A stretch of DNA of 64,000 bases from JBEVJC01 sp040510375 (lineage in GTDB: Bacteria > Bacteroidota > Bacteroidia > Chitinophagales > Chitinophagaceae). Both the position numbers and the translations under genes were made by a program. Shown piece by piece: positions 46,001-55,079 of this stretch (positions are counted from its first letter, which is position 1; each line of letters opens with the position of its first letter). Location: assembly GCA_040510375.1 (NCBI GenBank), contig JBEVJC010000008.1:310001-374000 (forward strand), written 5' to 3'. Under the pieces are notes generated by a model. That model saw nothing but the letters and a program-made list of their open reading frames with translations. It made no database searches and had not been told where the DNA came from.

Positions 46001-48619
46001 ATGAAACATCTAAACTTTCTACTTTTTTTCTGCTTTACCGTTCTTTTTCTCCAGGCACAACCCCGCGGCGGCCAGGGTGGCGGCAGGCCAAATATTACCG
46101 GCAGGTTGTATGGTAAAATCGTGGACGCCAACGGCAAAGCCGTAGAATTCGCTTCAGTGCAACTTTTACAGAATAAAATGGATACTGTTACCAAAAAACG
46201 GGCAGAAGCTGTTATCGGCGGGATGCTCAGCCTCGCAAATGGTGAATTCAGTATGGAGAATGTTCCTGTATTCGGTCCACTTAAATTAAAAGTTTCGGCA
46301 ATAGGTTATGAAGAAATAATCCAGAATGTATCCTTTAACCTGTCGGCTGCAAAACCTGGTGATATGAGTGCCGCCCTTGGCGCGCTGGATAAGGATCTTG
46401 GTAATATTAAAATTACTCCCTCCGATAAAGTACTGGACAATGTAACGGTTACCTCCACTAAACCCGGACTTACCCTCGGCATTGACCGTAAGATCTTCAA
46501 CGTAGATAAAAACATTGTATCTGCCGGTGGTACAGCCATTGATATTATGCGCAATGTGCCATCACTCAACGTCGATATAGATGGAAATGTAACCATGCGG
46601 AATAATTCACCACAGATTTTTGTGGATGGAAGACCGAGTAACCTGACGCTTGAACAGATTCCGGCCGATGCGGTGCAGAGTGTTGAACTGATCACCAATC
46701 CTTCTGCAAAATTTGACGCTTCGGGTGGTACTTCAGGAATCCTGAATATCGTTTTAAAGAAGGAAAAGAAAGTGGGTTACAACGGTAGCCTTCGTGCAAA
46801 TATTGATTCGCGTGCCCGTTTCGGACTTGGTGGTGATATCAATCTACGTCAGCAAAAGATAAATGTATTTGCAAACGGTATGTTTAACCAGCGTAAATCG
46901 ATCAGCTCGGGTACAACAGACCGCCATAATTTTTTTACCACTCCGCTGGAAGATATCTACCAGCGTGATCGTTCAGTGCAGGATGGTGCGTTTGGATTCG
47001 GCAGGGTCGGACTTGATTATTTCATGAGTAACCGCAATACATTTTCCATTGCAGCCAACCTCGCGAAAGGTACATTCAGCCCCGATTCCAGGAGTTTTAT
47101 TGATTATGGTTATCCTTCCAATCCGTCACTTAATGAATACCAGGAACGTTTTACTGATACCAGGGCCAATTTCCGCAACCTGGGAACAACACTTAGTTTC
47201 AAACACCTCTTTCCTAAAGCCGGTGAAGAACTCACTGCCGACGTGACCTATAACGGCAGCAAAAACAAGAACAGCAGTTTCATCAATACGGACTATTACA
47301 ATTCGGCAAACCTGGGACGCAGCCCTGACCGCATTTTCCGCCAGCAACAATCAATCAACGGAAGCAACCAGAATGTTGTTATCCAGACGGATTATGCCAA
47401 CCCGATCAATGATAAATCAAAGTTTGAAGTGGGTGTGCGCGCCCAGTTACGGAAGAATAACAGTTCCAATGTTTTCCTGATTGATTCATTCAACACCGGG
47501 CAATACAGCATTCAACCCTCTTCCCAGATCGAGTACAAGAGTAATGACCAGGTGTATGCGGCATACGGAAGTTATTCGGCACAACTTAAAAATTTTGGAT
47601 ACCAGGTTGGCCTGCGCGCTGAAAGTTCCACTTATAATGGTGAACTTTTAAAAACCGGTGAAGTTTTTAAAATCGATTTCCCAATCAGTTTTTTCCCGAG
47701 TTTGTTCCTGTCGCATAAACTCACCGAAACCCAGAGCCTGCAGCTGAACTACAGCCGCCGGATCAACCGTCCCAATTTCTGGCAGCTGACACCGTTTACC
47801 GATTCATCCGACAGGCTGAATCCAAGCAGGGGTAATCCGGGCCTGAAACCCGAATTCACCAATTCATTTGAATTGTCTTACGAAAAAACTTTCCAGAACA
47901 AGGGAAATTTCCTTGCATCGGTTTATTATAAACATACTAACGATCTTATTACCCGTTTCCAGGAACAAAGCACCGGTGCGGGCGGGGAACAACTTATCCT
48001 GAGTACATTTATCAATGCAAATTCCAGTTATGTAACAGGGATTGAACTTACATCGCGGAATAACCTGACCAAATGGTGGGAATTCACTCCAAACATTAAT
48101 ATCTATACTTCCGATGTAGATATCAATATACCAGGTGAACCCGACCAGGCAAAACTTACCAGTTATTTTGCCAAGATCAATAACACATTTAAACTTCCCA
48201 ATAATATTTCCCTCCAGCTTTCTGGTGATTACCAATCCAAGACGGTGCTTCCTCCGGGAGGTTCAAATAGTCGCGGTGGCGGCGGTGGATTTGGTGGTGG
48301 TATGGGTGGTGGACAGGCTTCTGCATCGCAGGGTTATATCAGGCCCAACTATGGTATAGATGCTGCGATCCGGTATGAGTTTTTGAAAAACAAGGTCGCT
48401 TCGGTCTCCCTGAATGTAAATGATATTTTTAAAACAAGACGTTCCGATATCCATTCAGAATCTGCCCTGTTTATCCAGGATAGTTACAGGATCCGCGACC
48501 AGCGCGTATTCCGCCTGAATTTCAACTGGCGTTTCGGTAAGTTTGATCCAAGCCTGTTCAAACGCAAGAACCTGAAAGGCGAACGTGAAGGATCCAATAT
48601 TGAAGGCATGGGACAATAA
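46001..48619 (+). CDS. Outer-membrane beta-barrel protein of the TonB-receptor-like OMP_b-brl family
   Basis: The 872-residue protein has a signal peptide (MKHLNFLLFFCFTVLFLQAQ) and a carboxypeptidase-regulatory-like domain (RLYGKIVDANGKAVEFASVQL). A plug-like region follows (IDIMRNVPSLNVDIDGNVTM, NSPQIFVDGRPSNLTLEQIP), then a barrel to the C-terminal RLNFNWRFGKFDP. Near residues 752-772 an apparent surface loop is glycine-rich (RGGGGGFGGGMGGG). It is a distant relative of the protein at 13077 but has no GLPGLI partner. The substrate is unknown. It is followed by a perfect 15-bp hairpin. Confidence 0.87.
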   Translation: MKHLNFLLFFCFTVLFLQAQPRGGQGGGRPNITGRLYGKIVDANGKAVEFASVQLLQNKMDTVTKKRAEAVIGGMLSLANGEFSMENVPVFGPLKLKVSAIGYEEIIQNVSFNLSAAKPGDMSAALGALDKDLGNIKITPSDKVLDNVTVTSTKPGLTLGIDRKIFNVDKNIVSAGGTAIDIMRNVPSLNVDIDGNVTMRNNSPQIFVDGRPSNLTLEQIPADAVQSVELITNPSAKFDASGGTSGILNIVLKKEKKVGYNGSLRANIDSRARFGLGGDINLRQQKINVFANGMFNQRKSISSGTTDRHNFFTTPLEDIYQRDRSVQDGAFGFGRVGLDYFMSNRNTFSIAANLAKGTFSPDSRSFIDYGYPSNPSLNEYQERFTDTRANFRNLGTTLSFKHLFPKAGEELTADVTYNGSKNKNSSFINTDYYNSANLGRSPDRIFRQQQSINGSNQNVVIQTDYANPINDKSKFEVGVRAQLRKNNSSNVFLIDSFNTGQYSIQPSSQIEYKSNDQVYAAYGSYSAQLKNFGYQVGLRAESSTYNGELLKTGEVFKIDFPISFFPSLFLSHKLTETQSLQLNYSRRINRPNFWQLTPFTDSSDRLNPSRGNPGLKPEFTNSFELSYEKTFQNKGNFLASVYYKHTNDLITRFQEQSTGAGGEQLILSTFINANSSYVTGIELTSRNNLTKWWEFTPNINIYTSDVDINIPGEPDQAKLTSYFAKINNTFKLPNNISLQLSGDYQSKTVLPPGGSNSRGGGGGFGGGMGGGQASASQGYIRPNYGIDAAIRYEFLKNKVASVSLNVNDIFKTRRSDIHSESALFIQDSYRIRDQRVFRLNFNWRFGKFDPSLFKRKNLKGEREGSNIEGMGQ

Positions 48620-48633
48620 ACGTTTTGATACTC

Positions 48634-48641
48634 TATATTTG
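48634..48641 (+). promoter_or_regulatory. -7 promoter box for the glycosyltransferase pair
   Basis: TATATTTG matches TAnnTTTG and lies immediately before the hairpin at 48643-48677, so transcription would start within the hairpin's left arm. Confidence 0.5.
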
Positions 48642-48642
48642 T

Positions 48643-48677
48643 AATGGCCTCCATCGATCCGTTCGATGGAGGCCATT
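48643..48677 (+). terminator. Perfect 15-bp hairpin between barrel-protein and glycosyltransferase genes
   Basis: AATGGCCTCCATCGA and TCGATGGAGGCCATT pair perfectly around TCCGT, 23 nt after the stop. No T-run follows. It contains the upstream in-frame ATG at 48666, arguing for the downstream start at 48684. Confidence 0.65.
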
Positions 48678-48683
48678 AACTAT

Positions 48684-49775
48684 ATGAAGGCAATCGTGTT
48701 TACCGTTACCAATGATCTCAATTACGACCAGCGCATGATCCGGATCTGCCAGTCGCTGACTACTGCTGGTTACCAGGTGACATTGATTGGCCGGAAACTG
48801 CCTGACTCCCTTCCATTGCGCAGCCGCCCCTTCCGTCAGTTGCGGTTGCGATGCCTGTTCAACCACGGACCATTATTTTATCTTGAATATAATCTCCTTC
48901 TTTTTTTCCGGCTGCTGTTTATAAAAGCAGACCTTCTTTGTGCCATCGACCTCGATACCATCCTGCCCAATCTTTTTGTTTCGCGTATACGCGGCATTGT
49001 ACGGGTATACGATGCACATGAACTTTTCTGCGAGATGCAGGAAATTGTAGAGCGCCCCCGCATCTACCGGATCTGGAAAAAGATTGAAAAGTATAGTGTG
49101 CCCTTTTTCAAAAACGGTTACACTGTTAACCAACCGATCGCTGATGAATTCCGGAAATTATATGGTCACCATTATAAGGTGATCCGGAATATGCCATTGC
49201 TGACCAACCTGGTTGAGCTTCCCAAACCTGAACGTTTTATCCTTTACCAGGGAGCAGTAAATGAAGGGCGAAGTTTTGATACGCTGATCCCTGCCATGAA
49301 GATGGTAAACGCCAGGTTATACATTGCCGGGTCGGGGAATTACCTGCAACAGACCCGGGAACTGGTGAAGAAAAACCAGCTGGAACAGCAGGTTATTTTT
49401 TTAGGCGAACTGCTTCCCGAAGTTTTACGGGAAAAAACCAGGGAGGCGTATATTGGTATTACACTGTTTGAAAACAAGGGGCTGAGCAATTATTATTCCC
49501 TCGCCAACCGGTTTTTCGACTACCTCCATGCCGGTGTACCCCAGTTATGTGTCGATTATCCCGTATACCACGAACTGAACAAAACCCTGCCGGTTGCTGT
49601 TCTAACCCTGGACCTGTCCCCCGAAACAATCGCCGGTAAACTGAATTTGTTGCTTGAAAACGATGTTTTGTACCGGGAGTTACAGGATAACTGCCAGCTG
49701 AGGCGCAAAACTCTCAACTGGCAGGAAGAAGAAAAAAAACTGATCGAATTTTATAATATATTGATCCCTACTTGA
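48684..49775 (+). CDS. Family 4-like glycosyltransferase
   Basis: The 363-residue protein has a GT-B layout. The start KAIVFTVTNDLNYDQRMIRIC, with the DxxYDxR pattern, is usual in Bacteroidota exopolysaccharide transferases. VYDAHELF lies near residue 115, and the donor-side half begins at RFILYQGAVNEGRSFDTLI near residue 193, with FENKGLSNYYSLANRFFDYL near 270 at the nucleotide-sugar site. It has no membrane segment. The stop overlaps the next gene by 4 nt, so the two enzymes are probably made together. Their product is unknown. Confidence 0.85.
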   Translation: MKAIVFTVTNDLNYDQRMIRICQSLTTAGYQVTLIGRKLPDSLPLRSRPFRQLRLRCLFNHGPLFYLEYNLLLFFRLLFIKADLLCAIDLDTILPNLFVSRIRGIVRVYDAHELFCEMQEIVERPRIYRIWKKIEKYSVPFFKNGYTVNQPIADEFRKLYGHHYKVIRNMPLLTNLVELPKPERFILYQGAVNEGRSFDTLIPAMKMVNARLYIAGSGNYLQQTRELVKKNQLEQQVIFLGELLPEVLREKTREAYIGITLFENKGLSNYYSLANRFFDYLHAGVPQLCVDYPVYHELNKTLPVAVLTLDLSPETIAGKLNLLLENDVLYRELQDNCQLRRKTLNWQEEEKKLIEFYNILIPT

Positions 49776-50899
49776 ACAAACACCTACATATCGTATGCCT
49801 CGACGTACCCTGGCCCGCAGATTATGGCGGAGCCATCGATATGATGGAACGCATCAGGGAATTTCACAAAGCCGGTGTGCTGATCCACCTGCATTATTTC
49901 AGTTATAACGAGCGGGGTAATCCGAATGAGCTGAACCAGTTTTGCGAGTCAATCCATGTATACGACCGGATCCCGCCTGCTAAGGGTTTTTCCCTGCAGA
50001 TCCCATATATCGTTTCTTCCAGGATCAATGAAGAGTTGATCAGCCGGCTGAACGAAGACCTCCATCCTGTTCTTATCGAAGGCATTCATTGCTGCGGTAT
50101 TCTCGATTCCCTTGACCTGTCCAACCGCCGCGTGGTAGTCCGTATGCATAACGAAGAAAGCCTGTATTACAAAGAACTGGCAAGGGCTGAGAACAGCCTC
50201 GTGAAAAAAATGTACTTCCTCAACGAAAGCAGGTTACTGAAAAAATATAGCCAGCATCTCCCCGATGAATGTGTGTATGCCTGTGTAACGGATAAGGACC
50301 GCGAAGTTTTCACCACGGAATATAATTTAAGCAAGGTTAAATTACTGCCCACGTTTCCTGCGTGGACCAAGGTAAGGTCGGAAGAAGGACAGGGAAGTTT
50401 TTGCCTGTATCATGGAAATTTATCGGTGCCTGAAAATGAGGAAGCGGCTATCTGGTTATTGTGTAAGGTCTTCACCAAGGTGAGGGTGCATTTTATTATT
50501 GCAGGTAAAAAACCATCAAAGCGACTGATCAAGGCTGCAGAGTTATGCGATCATACCTGCCTGGTAGCTGACCCTTCAGAATCGGAAATGAGCGACCTGG
50601 TGCGTAAGGCGCATATTAATGTTCTTCCCTGTTTCAATAAAAACAGCACCGGCATCCGGTTAAAATTATTACACGCATTATTTGAAGGCCGTCACTGTGT
50701 GGTCAATGAACCCATCGTACAGGGAACGCATCTGGAAGATGCCTGTCATATCAGTGATACGGCCAATGGTTTTGCATCGATCATCTCCCAACTTTATTAC
50801 CAGCCGTTTGCTGAAGAAGAGATCCGGCTTCGTGAACACCTGCTCAGGCAGTACGATAACGAAGTAAATACGCGCAAACTTACCAACTGGCTTTGGTGA
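49772..50899 (+). CDS. Second glycosyltransferase, TTG start
   Basis: The 375-residue GT-B protein begins LHIVCLDVPWPADYGGAIDMM, which matches the acceptor-side loop of GT4 enzymes. FCLYHGNLSVPENEEAAIWL near residue 211 starts the donor side, and NKNSTGIRLKLLHALFEGR near residue 290 is the nucleotide-sugar site. The only early start is TTG, in a TTGA overlap with the previous stop; the first in-frame ATG lies about 23 codons later, inside the conserved region. TTG use with a 4-nt overlap implies coupled translation. It probably acts on the same glycan as the preceding enzyme. Confidence 0.83.
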   Translation: MNKHLHIVCLDVPWPADYGGAIDMMERIREFHKAGVLIHLHYFSYNERGNPNELNQFCESIHVYDRIPPAKGFSLQIPYIVSSRINEELISRLNEDLHPVLIEGIHCCGILDSLDLSNRRVVVRMHNEESLYYKELARAENSLVKKMYFLNESRLLKKYSQHLPDECVYACVTDKDREVFTTEYNLSKVKLLPTFPAWTKVRSEEGQGSFCLYHGNLSVPENEEAAIWLLCKVFTKVRVHFIIAGKKPSKRLIKAAELCDHTCLVADPSESEMSDLVRKAHINVLPCFNKNSTGIRLKLLHALFEGRHCVVNEPIVQGTHLEDACHISDTANGFASIISQLYYQPFAEEEIRLREHLLRQYDNEVNTRKLTNWLW

Positions 50900-50943
50900 A
50901 CCTGTCACGTCAAATGCAGGCGGTTAGCCCGTTTGCTTAAAAT

Positions 50944-51000
50944 TCAGTCAATCGTAATAGAAGTTTTGTGCACCGCCCTGGTTCCTGCAATCCGGTTTGC
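50944..51000 (-). pseudogene. Decayed duplicate of the last codons of ftsE
   Basis: This stretch is homologous to the ftsE 3' end at 51008-51064, 64 bp away. The two share an identical 17-bp block around the stop (coding TSITID versus ASITID) and about 12 of the next 15 bases, then drift apart. Translated in the matching frame it reads GTRAVHKTSITID-stop, against TERGRVVDNASITID-stop in ftsE. It has no start codon of its own in that frame and lies just outside the functional gene. Confidence 0.65.
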
Positions 51001-51007
51001 ATTAAAC

Positions 51008-51697
51008 TTAGTCAATCGTAATAGAAGCATTGTCCACTACCCTGCCCCTTTCGGTGCGGATCATGCGGGCCGGGAACTTCTGCACCACGATATAATCATG
51101 GGTGGCCATTACGATGGCCGTGTTGAAGTCGCGGGAAATATGGAACAGCAGGTTCATGATCTCGTCCGATGTTTCCGGATCGAGGTTACCGGTTGGCTCG
51201 TCTGCGAGGATCAGTTTCGGTGAATTCAGCAACGCACGCGCAATATCGATCCGTTGTTGTTCACCACCACTCAATTCAAAAGGCATTTTAAATCCTTTTG
51301 CTTTCAGTCCCACTTTATCAAGCACGTCAAGGATTTTTTCATCCATCAGTTTATTGTCGGTCCACCCCGTTGCCTTTAATACAAACTTGAGGTTATCATT
51401 TACATTCCTGTCGGTCAGTAACTGGAAGTCCTGGAAAACCACACCCAGGTTACGCCGCAGATAGGGTACTTTCCGCCAGTCGATATTACGGATAGTAAAA
51501 CCGGCTACGGTAGCTTCTCCTTCATTAAGGGTGAGTTCACCATACAGTGTTTTCAGGAGACTTGATTTTCCTGTTCCGGTTTTTCCAACCAGGTACACGA
51601 ACTCTCCTTTATTGACAACAAGATTGACATCCTGGAGCACCAGGTTGTCTCCCTGGTAAATATTCGCGTGACTGATTTCGATGATCGGTTCGGGCAT
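51008..51697 (-). CDS. ftsE: Cell-division ABC ATPase FtsE
   Basis: The 229-residue ATPase has Walker A GKTGTGKSSLLK near residue 38, FQDFQLLTDRNVNDNL (Q-loop region) near 87, the signature LSGGEQQRIDIAR near 136 and Walker B LILADEPTGNLD near 158. The DRNVxxNL and ADEPTGNLDP pattern matches FtsE. With FtsX it would activate cell-wall hydrolases at division; ftsX is not in the window. The ATG at 51697 is used, since the frame upstream begins with TTG in the likely promoter. Confidence 0.9.
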   Translation of the reverse strand: MPEPIIEISHANIYQGDNLVLQDVNLVVNKGEFVYLVGKTGTGKSSLLKTLYGELTLNEGEATVAGFTIRNIDWRKVPYLRRNLGVVFQDFQLLTDRNVNDNLKFVLKATGWTDNKLMDEKILDVLDKVGLKAKGFKMPFELSGGEQQRIDIARALLNSPKLILADEPTGNLDPETSDEIMNLLFHISRDFNTAIVMATHDYIVVQKFPARMIRTERGRVVDNASITID

Positions 51698-51760
51698 GGG
51701 TTCAACGTTTAGTTGCAAAATAAAGCAAACTGCCGATAGGATGGTGATATTTTGACGGAT

Positions 51761-51790
51761 AAAAAAAAGACCCCGCCATGGGCGAGGTCT
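51761..51790 (-). terminator. Terminator of dnaK
   Basis: On the minus strand AGACCTCGCC pairs with GGCGGGGTCT (one mismatch) around CATG, followed by eight T residues, 20 nt after the dnaK stop. Confidence 0.88.
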
Positions 51791-51809
51791 CGCGTATCTT
51801 TTAAAATGA

Positions 51810-53723
51810 TTATTTCACTTCTTCATAAGGAACATCTGTGACATCATCATGGGCAGATGCATTTGCACCTGCAGCTTGTGATGCATCAGGTCCGGGCTGA
51901 CCTGCCTGGGCTCCATCGTTTCCACCTGATTTGTAAATATCCTCACTGGCTGCTGTCCACGCTGCATTCAATTCTGCCATGGCTGTATCGATGGCAGCAA
52001 TGTCCTGTGCTTTGTGGGCTTCTTTCAGTTTGTTTACACCTGCTTCGATCACTGTTTTTTTATCAGCAGGGATCTTGTCACCATATTCAGATACCTGTTT
52101 TTCGGTCTGGAAGATCAGGCTGTCTGCCGCATTGAGCTTATCGATCTTTTCCCTTTCGGCTTTATCAGATGCTTCATTTGCCTTTGCTTCTGCCTTCATC
52201 TTTTCCACTTCTTCCTTACTCAATCCGCTACCGGCTTCGATATGGATTTTTTGTTCCTTACCGGTTCCTTTATCTTTTGCAGTAACATGCAGGATTCCGT
52301 TAGCATCGATATCAAATGTTACTTCCACCTGTGGTACACCACGTGGTGCCGGAGGAATACCATCGAGATTAAAGATGCCGAGGCTCTTGTTGTCTTTCGA
52401 CAGGGAGCGTTCGCCCTGCAGTACATGGATCTGTACACCAGGCTGGTTATCGCTTGCAGTTGAAAAAGTTTCCGACTTCTTGGTGGGAATAGTTGTATTG
52501 CTGTCGATCAGCCTGGTCATCACACCACCCATGGTTTCGATACCAAGAGACAGCGGAGTAACGTCAAGTAATAATACATCTTTCACTTCACCTGTCATCA
52601 CCGCACCCTGGATTGCTGCACCAATTGCAACTACTTCATCGGGATTTACACTGCGGTTAGGTTTTTTACCAAAGAATTTTTCAACGATCTCCTGTACTTT
52701 AGGGATGCGGGTAGATCCACCAACCAGAATTACTTCGTCAATTGCTGAAGTACTCAGGCCTGCATCTTTCAATGCAGCTTCACAGGGTTTCAGACAACGG
52801 GCAAACAGGTTATCGGCCAGTTGTTCAAATTTAGCCCTGGTCAGTTTTTTCACCAGGTGTTTGGGTACACCATCCACCGCGGTGATATAGGGAAGATTGA
52901 TTTCTGTTTCTGTAGAGGACGACAATTCAACCTTTGCTTTTTCAGAAGCTTCCTTCAAACGCTGTAAGGCCATCGGGTCCTTACGCAGGTCGATCGATTC
53001 GTCTTTTTTAAATTCATCTGCCAGCCAGTCCATAATAACTTTATCAAAGTCGTCACCACCAAGGTGTGTATCACCATTGGTAGATTTCACTTCAAAAACG
53101 CCATCACCCAGCTCCAGTACAGAGATATCAAATGTACCGCCACCAAGGTCAAACACCGCGATCTTCTGATCGTGTTTGCCTTTATCCAGGCCATAGGCCA
53201 GGGCAGCGGCAGTTGGTTCATTTACAATGCGGCGAACGGTAAGGCCAGCAATTTCACCGGCTTCCTTGGTCGCCTGGCGTTGCGCATCATTGAAGTAAGC
53301 CGGAACGGTAATAACTGCTTCCGTTACTTCATACCCCAGATAATCTTCTGCGGTCTTCTTCATTTTCTGAAGAACCATAGCAGAAATTTCCTGCGGGGTG
53401 TATAACCTGCCATCTATGTCAATCCTGACAGTATTATTGTCACCTTTCACCACTTTATAACTCCAGTGACTGATCTCCTCACCCACTTCGTTGAACTGGC
53501 GGCCCATGAAACGTTTCACTGAAGAGATCGTGTTCTGGGGGTTTGTAATTGCCTGGCGTTTGGCGGGATCACCCACCTTACGTTCACCATTCTTTAAAAA
53601 AGCCACTACTGACGGGGTGGTGCGGCGCCCTTCGTCGTTGGGGATTACAACAGGCTCATTGCCTTCCATAACTGCTACGCAGCTATTGGTTGTTCCTAAG
53701 TCAATTCCGATTATTTTTGCCAT
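51810..53723 (-). CDS. dnaK: Molecular chaperone DnaK (Hsp70)
   Basis: The 637-residue chaperone has the ATPase domain from IIGIDLGTTNSCVAVMEG, AVITVPAYFNDAQRQATK near residue 137 and IAVFDLGGGTFDISVLELG near 189. The substrate-binding domain follows after the linker KDVLLLDVTPLSLGIETMGG. The C-terminus ends in a Gly/Ala/Gln-rich tail and the conserved acidic TDVPYEEVK. It is alone, without grpE or dnaJ nearby and without a CIRCE element upstream. Unusually for this phylum it has a clear Shine-Dalgarno, AAGGAG (53735-53740), 11 nt before the ATG. Confidence 0.98.
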   Translation of the reverse strand: MAKIIGIDLGTTNSCVAVMEGNEPVVIPNDEGRRTTPSVVAFLKNGERKVGDPAKRQAITNPQNTISSVKRFMGRQFNEVGEEISHWSYKVVKGDNNTVRIDIDGRLYTPQEISAMVLQKMKKTAEDYLGYEVTEAVITVPAYFNDAQRQATKEAGEIAGLTVRRIVNEPTAAALAYGLDKGKHDQKIAVFDLGGGTFDISVLELGDGVFEVKSTNGDTHLGGDDFDKVIMDWLADEFKKDESIDLRKDPMALQRLKEASEKAKVELSSSTETEINLPYITAVDGVPKHLVKKLTRAKFEQLADNLFARCLKPCEAALKDAGLSTSAIDEVILVGGSTRIPKVQEIVEKFFGKKPNRSVNPDEVVAIGAAIQGAVMTGEVKDVLLLDVTPLSLGIETMGGVMTRLIDSNTTIPTKKSETFSTASDNQPGVQIHVLQGERSLSKDNKSLGIFNLDGIPPAPRGVPQVEVTFDIDANGILHVTAKDKGTGKEQKIHIEAGSGLSKEEVEKMKAEAKANEASDKAEREKIDKLNAADSLIFQTEKQVSEYGDKIPADKKTVIEAGVNKLKEAHKAQDIAAIDTAMAELNAAWTAASEDIYKSGGNDGAQAGQPGPDASQAAGANASAHDDVTDVPYEEVK

Positions 53724-53896
53724 AATTATAATTTCTCCTTTTTTTTCCGCCTTTTCGACGGATAACCGTGATATTCAATGATTATGCCGACCAGTTAAAT
53801 GTGAAAAAATGTCAGCCTCCGGGTGAACTTTTTTCATTCTTCGAAAAAATTGTGACGCATTCGCTCTCGGGGACAGCTTTTGTCTACATTTATCAA

Positions 53897-54367
53897 ATGG
53901 ACTGGCTCTGGATAATTATCGGGATCATCTGCGTAATTGGCGGTATTGCCGGCTCATTACTGCCACTGATACCGGGTACACCCCTCGCATTCCTTGGCCT
54001 CCTTCTCCAGCAGCTTCGGGATCCCGACCCCTTCACTGCCCGTTTTATCTGGATCTGGGCCGGAATTACGCTGGTTTCAATGGTACTGGATTATCTTATT
54101 CCGGTATGGGGCACAAGGATTTTCGGCGGCACCCGTTATGGCGCCTGGGGCACAACCATTGGTTTCCTGCTTGCTTTCTGGATGGGACCAGTTGGTATTA
54201 TTGCAGGACCGTTTATCGGAGCATTTGTGGGTGAAATGATCGGTGGTCAATCGTCCGGACAATCACTTCGTTCAGCATGGGGTTCCTTTATCGGATTCCT
54301 GTTTGGATCCTTGCTGAAAATTATACTCTGTGTATTGATGTTGTATTATATAATCCAGTCGATCTGA
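53897..54367 (+). CDS. DUF456 family membrane protein
   Basis: The 156-residue protein consists almost wholly of hydrophobic, glycine-rich segments. The start MDWLWIIIGIICVIGGIAGSLL, the motif PLIPGTPLAFLG and the repeated GTRYGAWGTTIGFLLAFWMGP and GPFIGAFVGEMIGG are typical of DUF456. The function is unknown. The frame is open 43 codons further upstream, but this ATG begins the conserved domain. It converges on the methyltransferase gene with an 18-nt gap. Confidence 0.87.
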   Translation: MDWLWIIIGIICVIGGIAGSLLPLIPGTPLAFLGLLLQQLRDPDPFTARFIWIWAGITLVSMVLDYLIPVWGTRIFGGTRYGAWGTTIGFLLAFWMGPVGIIAGPFIGAFVGEMIGGQSSGQSLRSAWGSFIGFLFGSLLKIILCVLMLYYIIQSI

Positions 54368-54385
54368 TTCCACATTTAAAATTGT

Positions 54386-55000
54386 TCAGCGGCTGAGAAC
54401 CAGTACCGACACGGTTGTAAGCCGCACCTGGTATTCCACCTGTTTTTTCACATTACCCTTTATCCGATCATAAAAAACCGAACTGGTGATACGGGCCGGG
54501 CTACCGAGAATAATGCTGGCACCTGCATCCAGGAATCCTTGTATCATCTGGAAAACAGACTCAAATTCACCAGGTTCATAATGCACATCACTCAGCAGAA
54601 CTACCTCTGCCGTTATGGGAGGAAGTTGGTTCCAGTCGGCCCGCTCCGCAATGATATTAACTGCTCCGTTCAGGATCGCCGATGCCTGCATGCAATCCAC
54701 TGCCGGCTGGTAGATATCGCTGCACCTCACCAGCGACGCATATCTTGCGGCCAGCATGGAGGGAAGTGCCAGTCCCGCTCCCGGTTCCCATACCTCCCTT
54801 CCACTTACCAGCCAGGGATGTTCCACCAGGAAACGACATATCGCTTCGGCCGAAGGCCATACAGCTGTCCAGTAAGGTTTATCATTACCGTTTGTGACAC
54901 GATAAGCCAATTTGACCTGTTCCGGATCGGGAACCACCAACTGTATACTTTCTGAACCGAATTCATATAACTGTGTAAGAAGGCCGAATGTCTGGTCCAT
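54386..55000 (-). CDS. SAM-dependent methyltransferase, METTL21/nicotinamide N-methylase-like
   Basis: The 204-residue protein has the class I fold. YWTAVWPSAEAICRFL near residue 42 and VWEPGAGLALPSMLAA near residue 68 (motif I) resemble the lysine methyltransferase family METTL21/METTL18 and bacterial Nnt1-like proteins. RCSDIYQPAVDCM supplies the acidic ribose contact, and VVLLSDVHYEPGEF takes the place of the family's (D/E)xxY motif. Its target is unknown. It lies back to back with another methyltransferase at 55080, with a 79-nt shared upstream region. Confidence 0.8.
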   Translation of the reverse strand: MDQTFGLLTQLYEFGSESIQLVVPDPEQVKLAYRVTNGNDKPYWTAVWPSAEAICRFLVEHPWLVSGREVWEPGAGLALPSMLAARYASLVRCSDIYQPAVDCMQASAILNGAVNIIAERADWNQLPPITAEVVLLSDVHYEPGEFESVFQMIQGFLDAGASIILGSPARITSSVFYDRIKGNVKKQVEYQVRLTTVSVLVLSR

Positions 55001-55067
55001 AAAAACAAAGTTCCGGAAAAGCAAGGTCTTTTCTGCAGCATCACCGGGGCGTCGGCACTGAATCTGT

Positions 55068-55075
55068 TATTTTTG
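55068..55075 (+). promoter_or_regulatory. -7 promoter box 4 nt before the methyltransferase start
   Basis: TATTTTTG matches TAnnTTTG. CAGC alone separates it from the ATG at 55080, so a message from it would be leaderless or nearly so. Confidence 0.55.
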
Positions 55076-55079
55076 CAGC

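Noticed and set aside
51979..52890. 303-codon open frame on the plus strand opposite dnaK
   Set aside because: It is an antisense shadow of a highly conserved gene; its composition is Ser/Thr/Pro-rich with no domain, as expected from reading dnaK backwards.
53724..53896. CIRCE/HrcA site upstream of dnaK
   Set aside because: No TTAGCACTC-type inverted repeat is present; only a Shine-Dalgarno sequence is visible.
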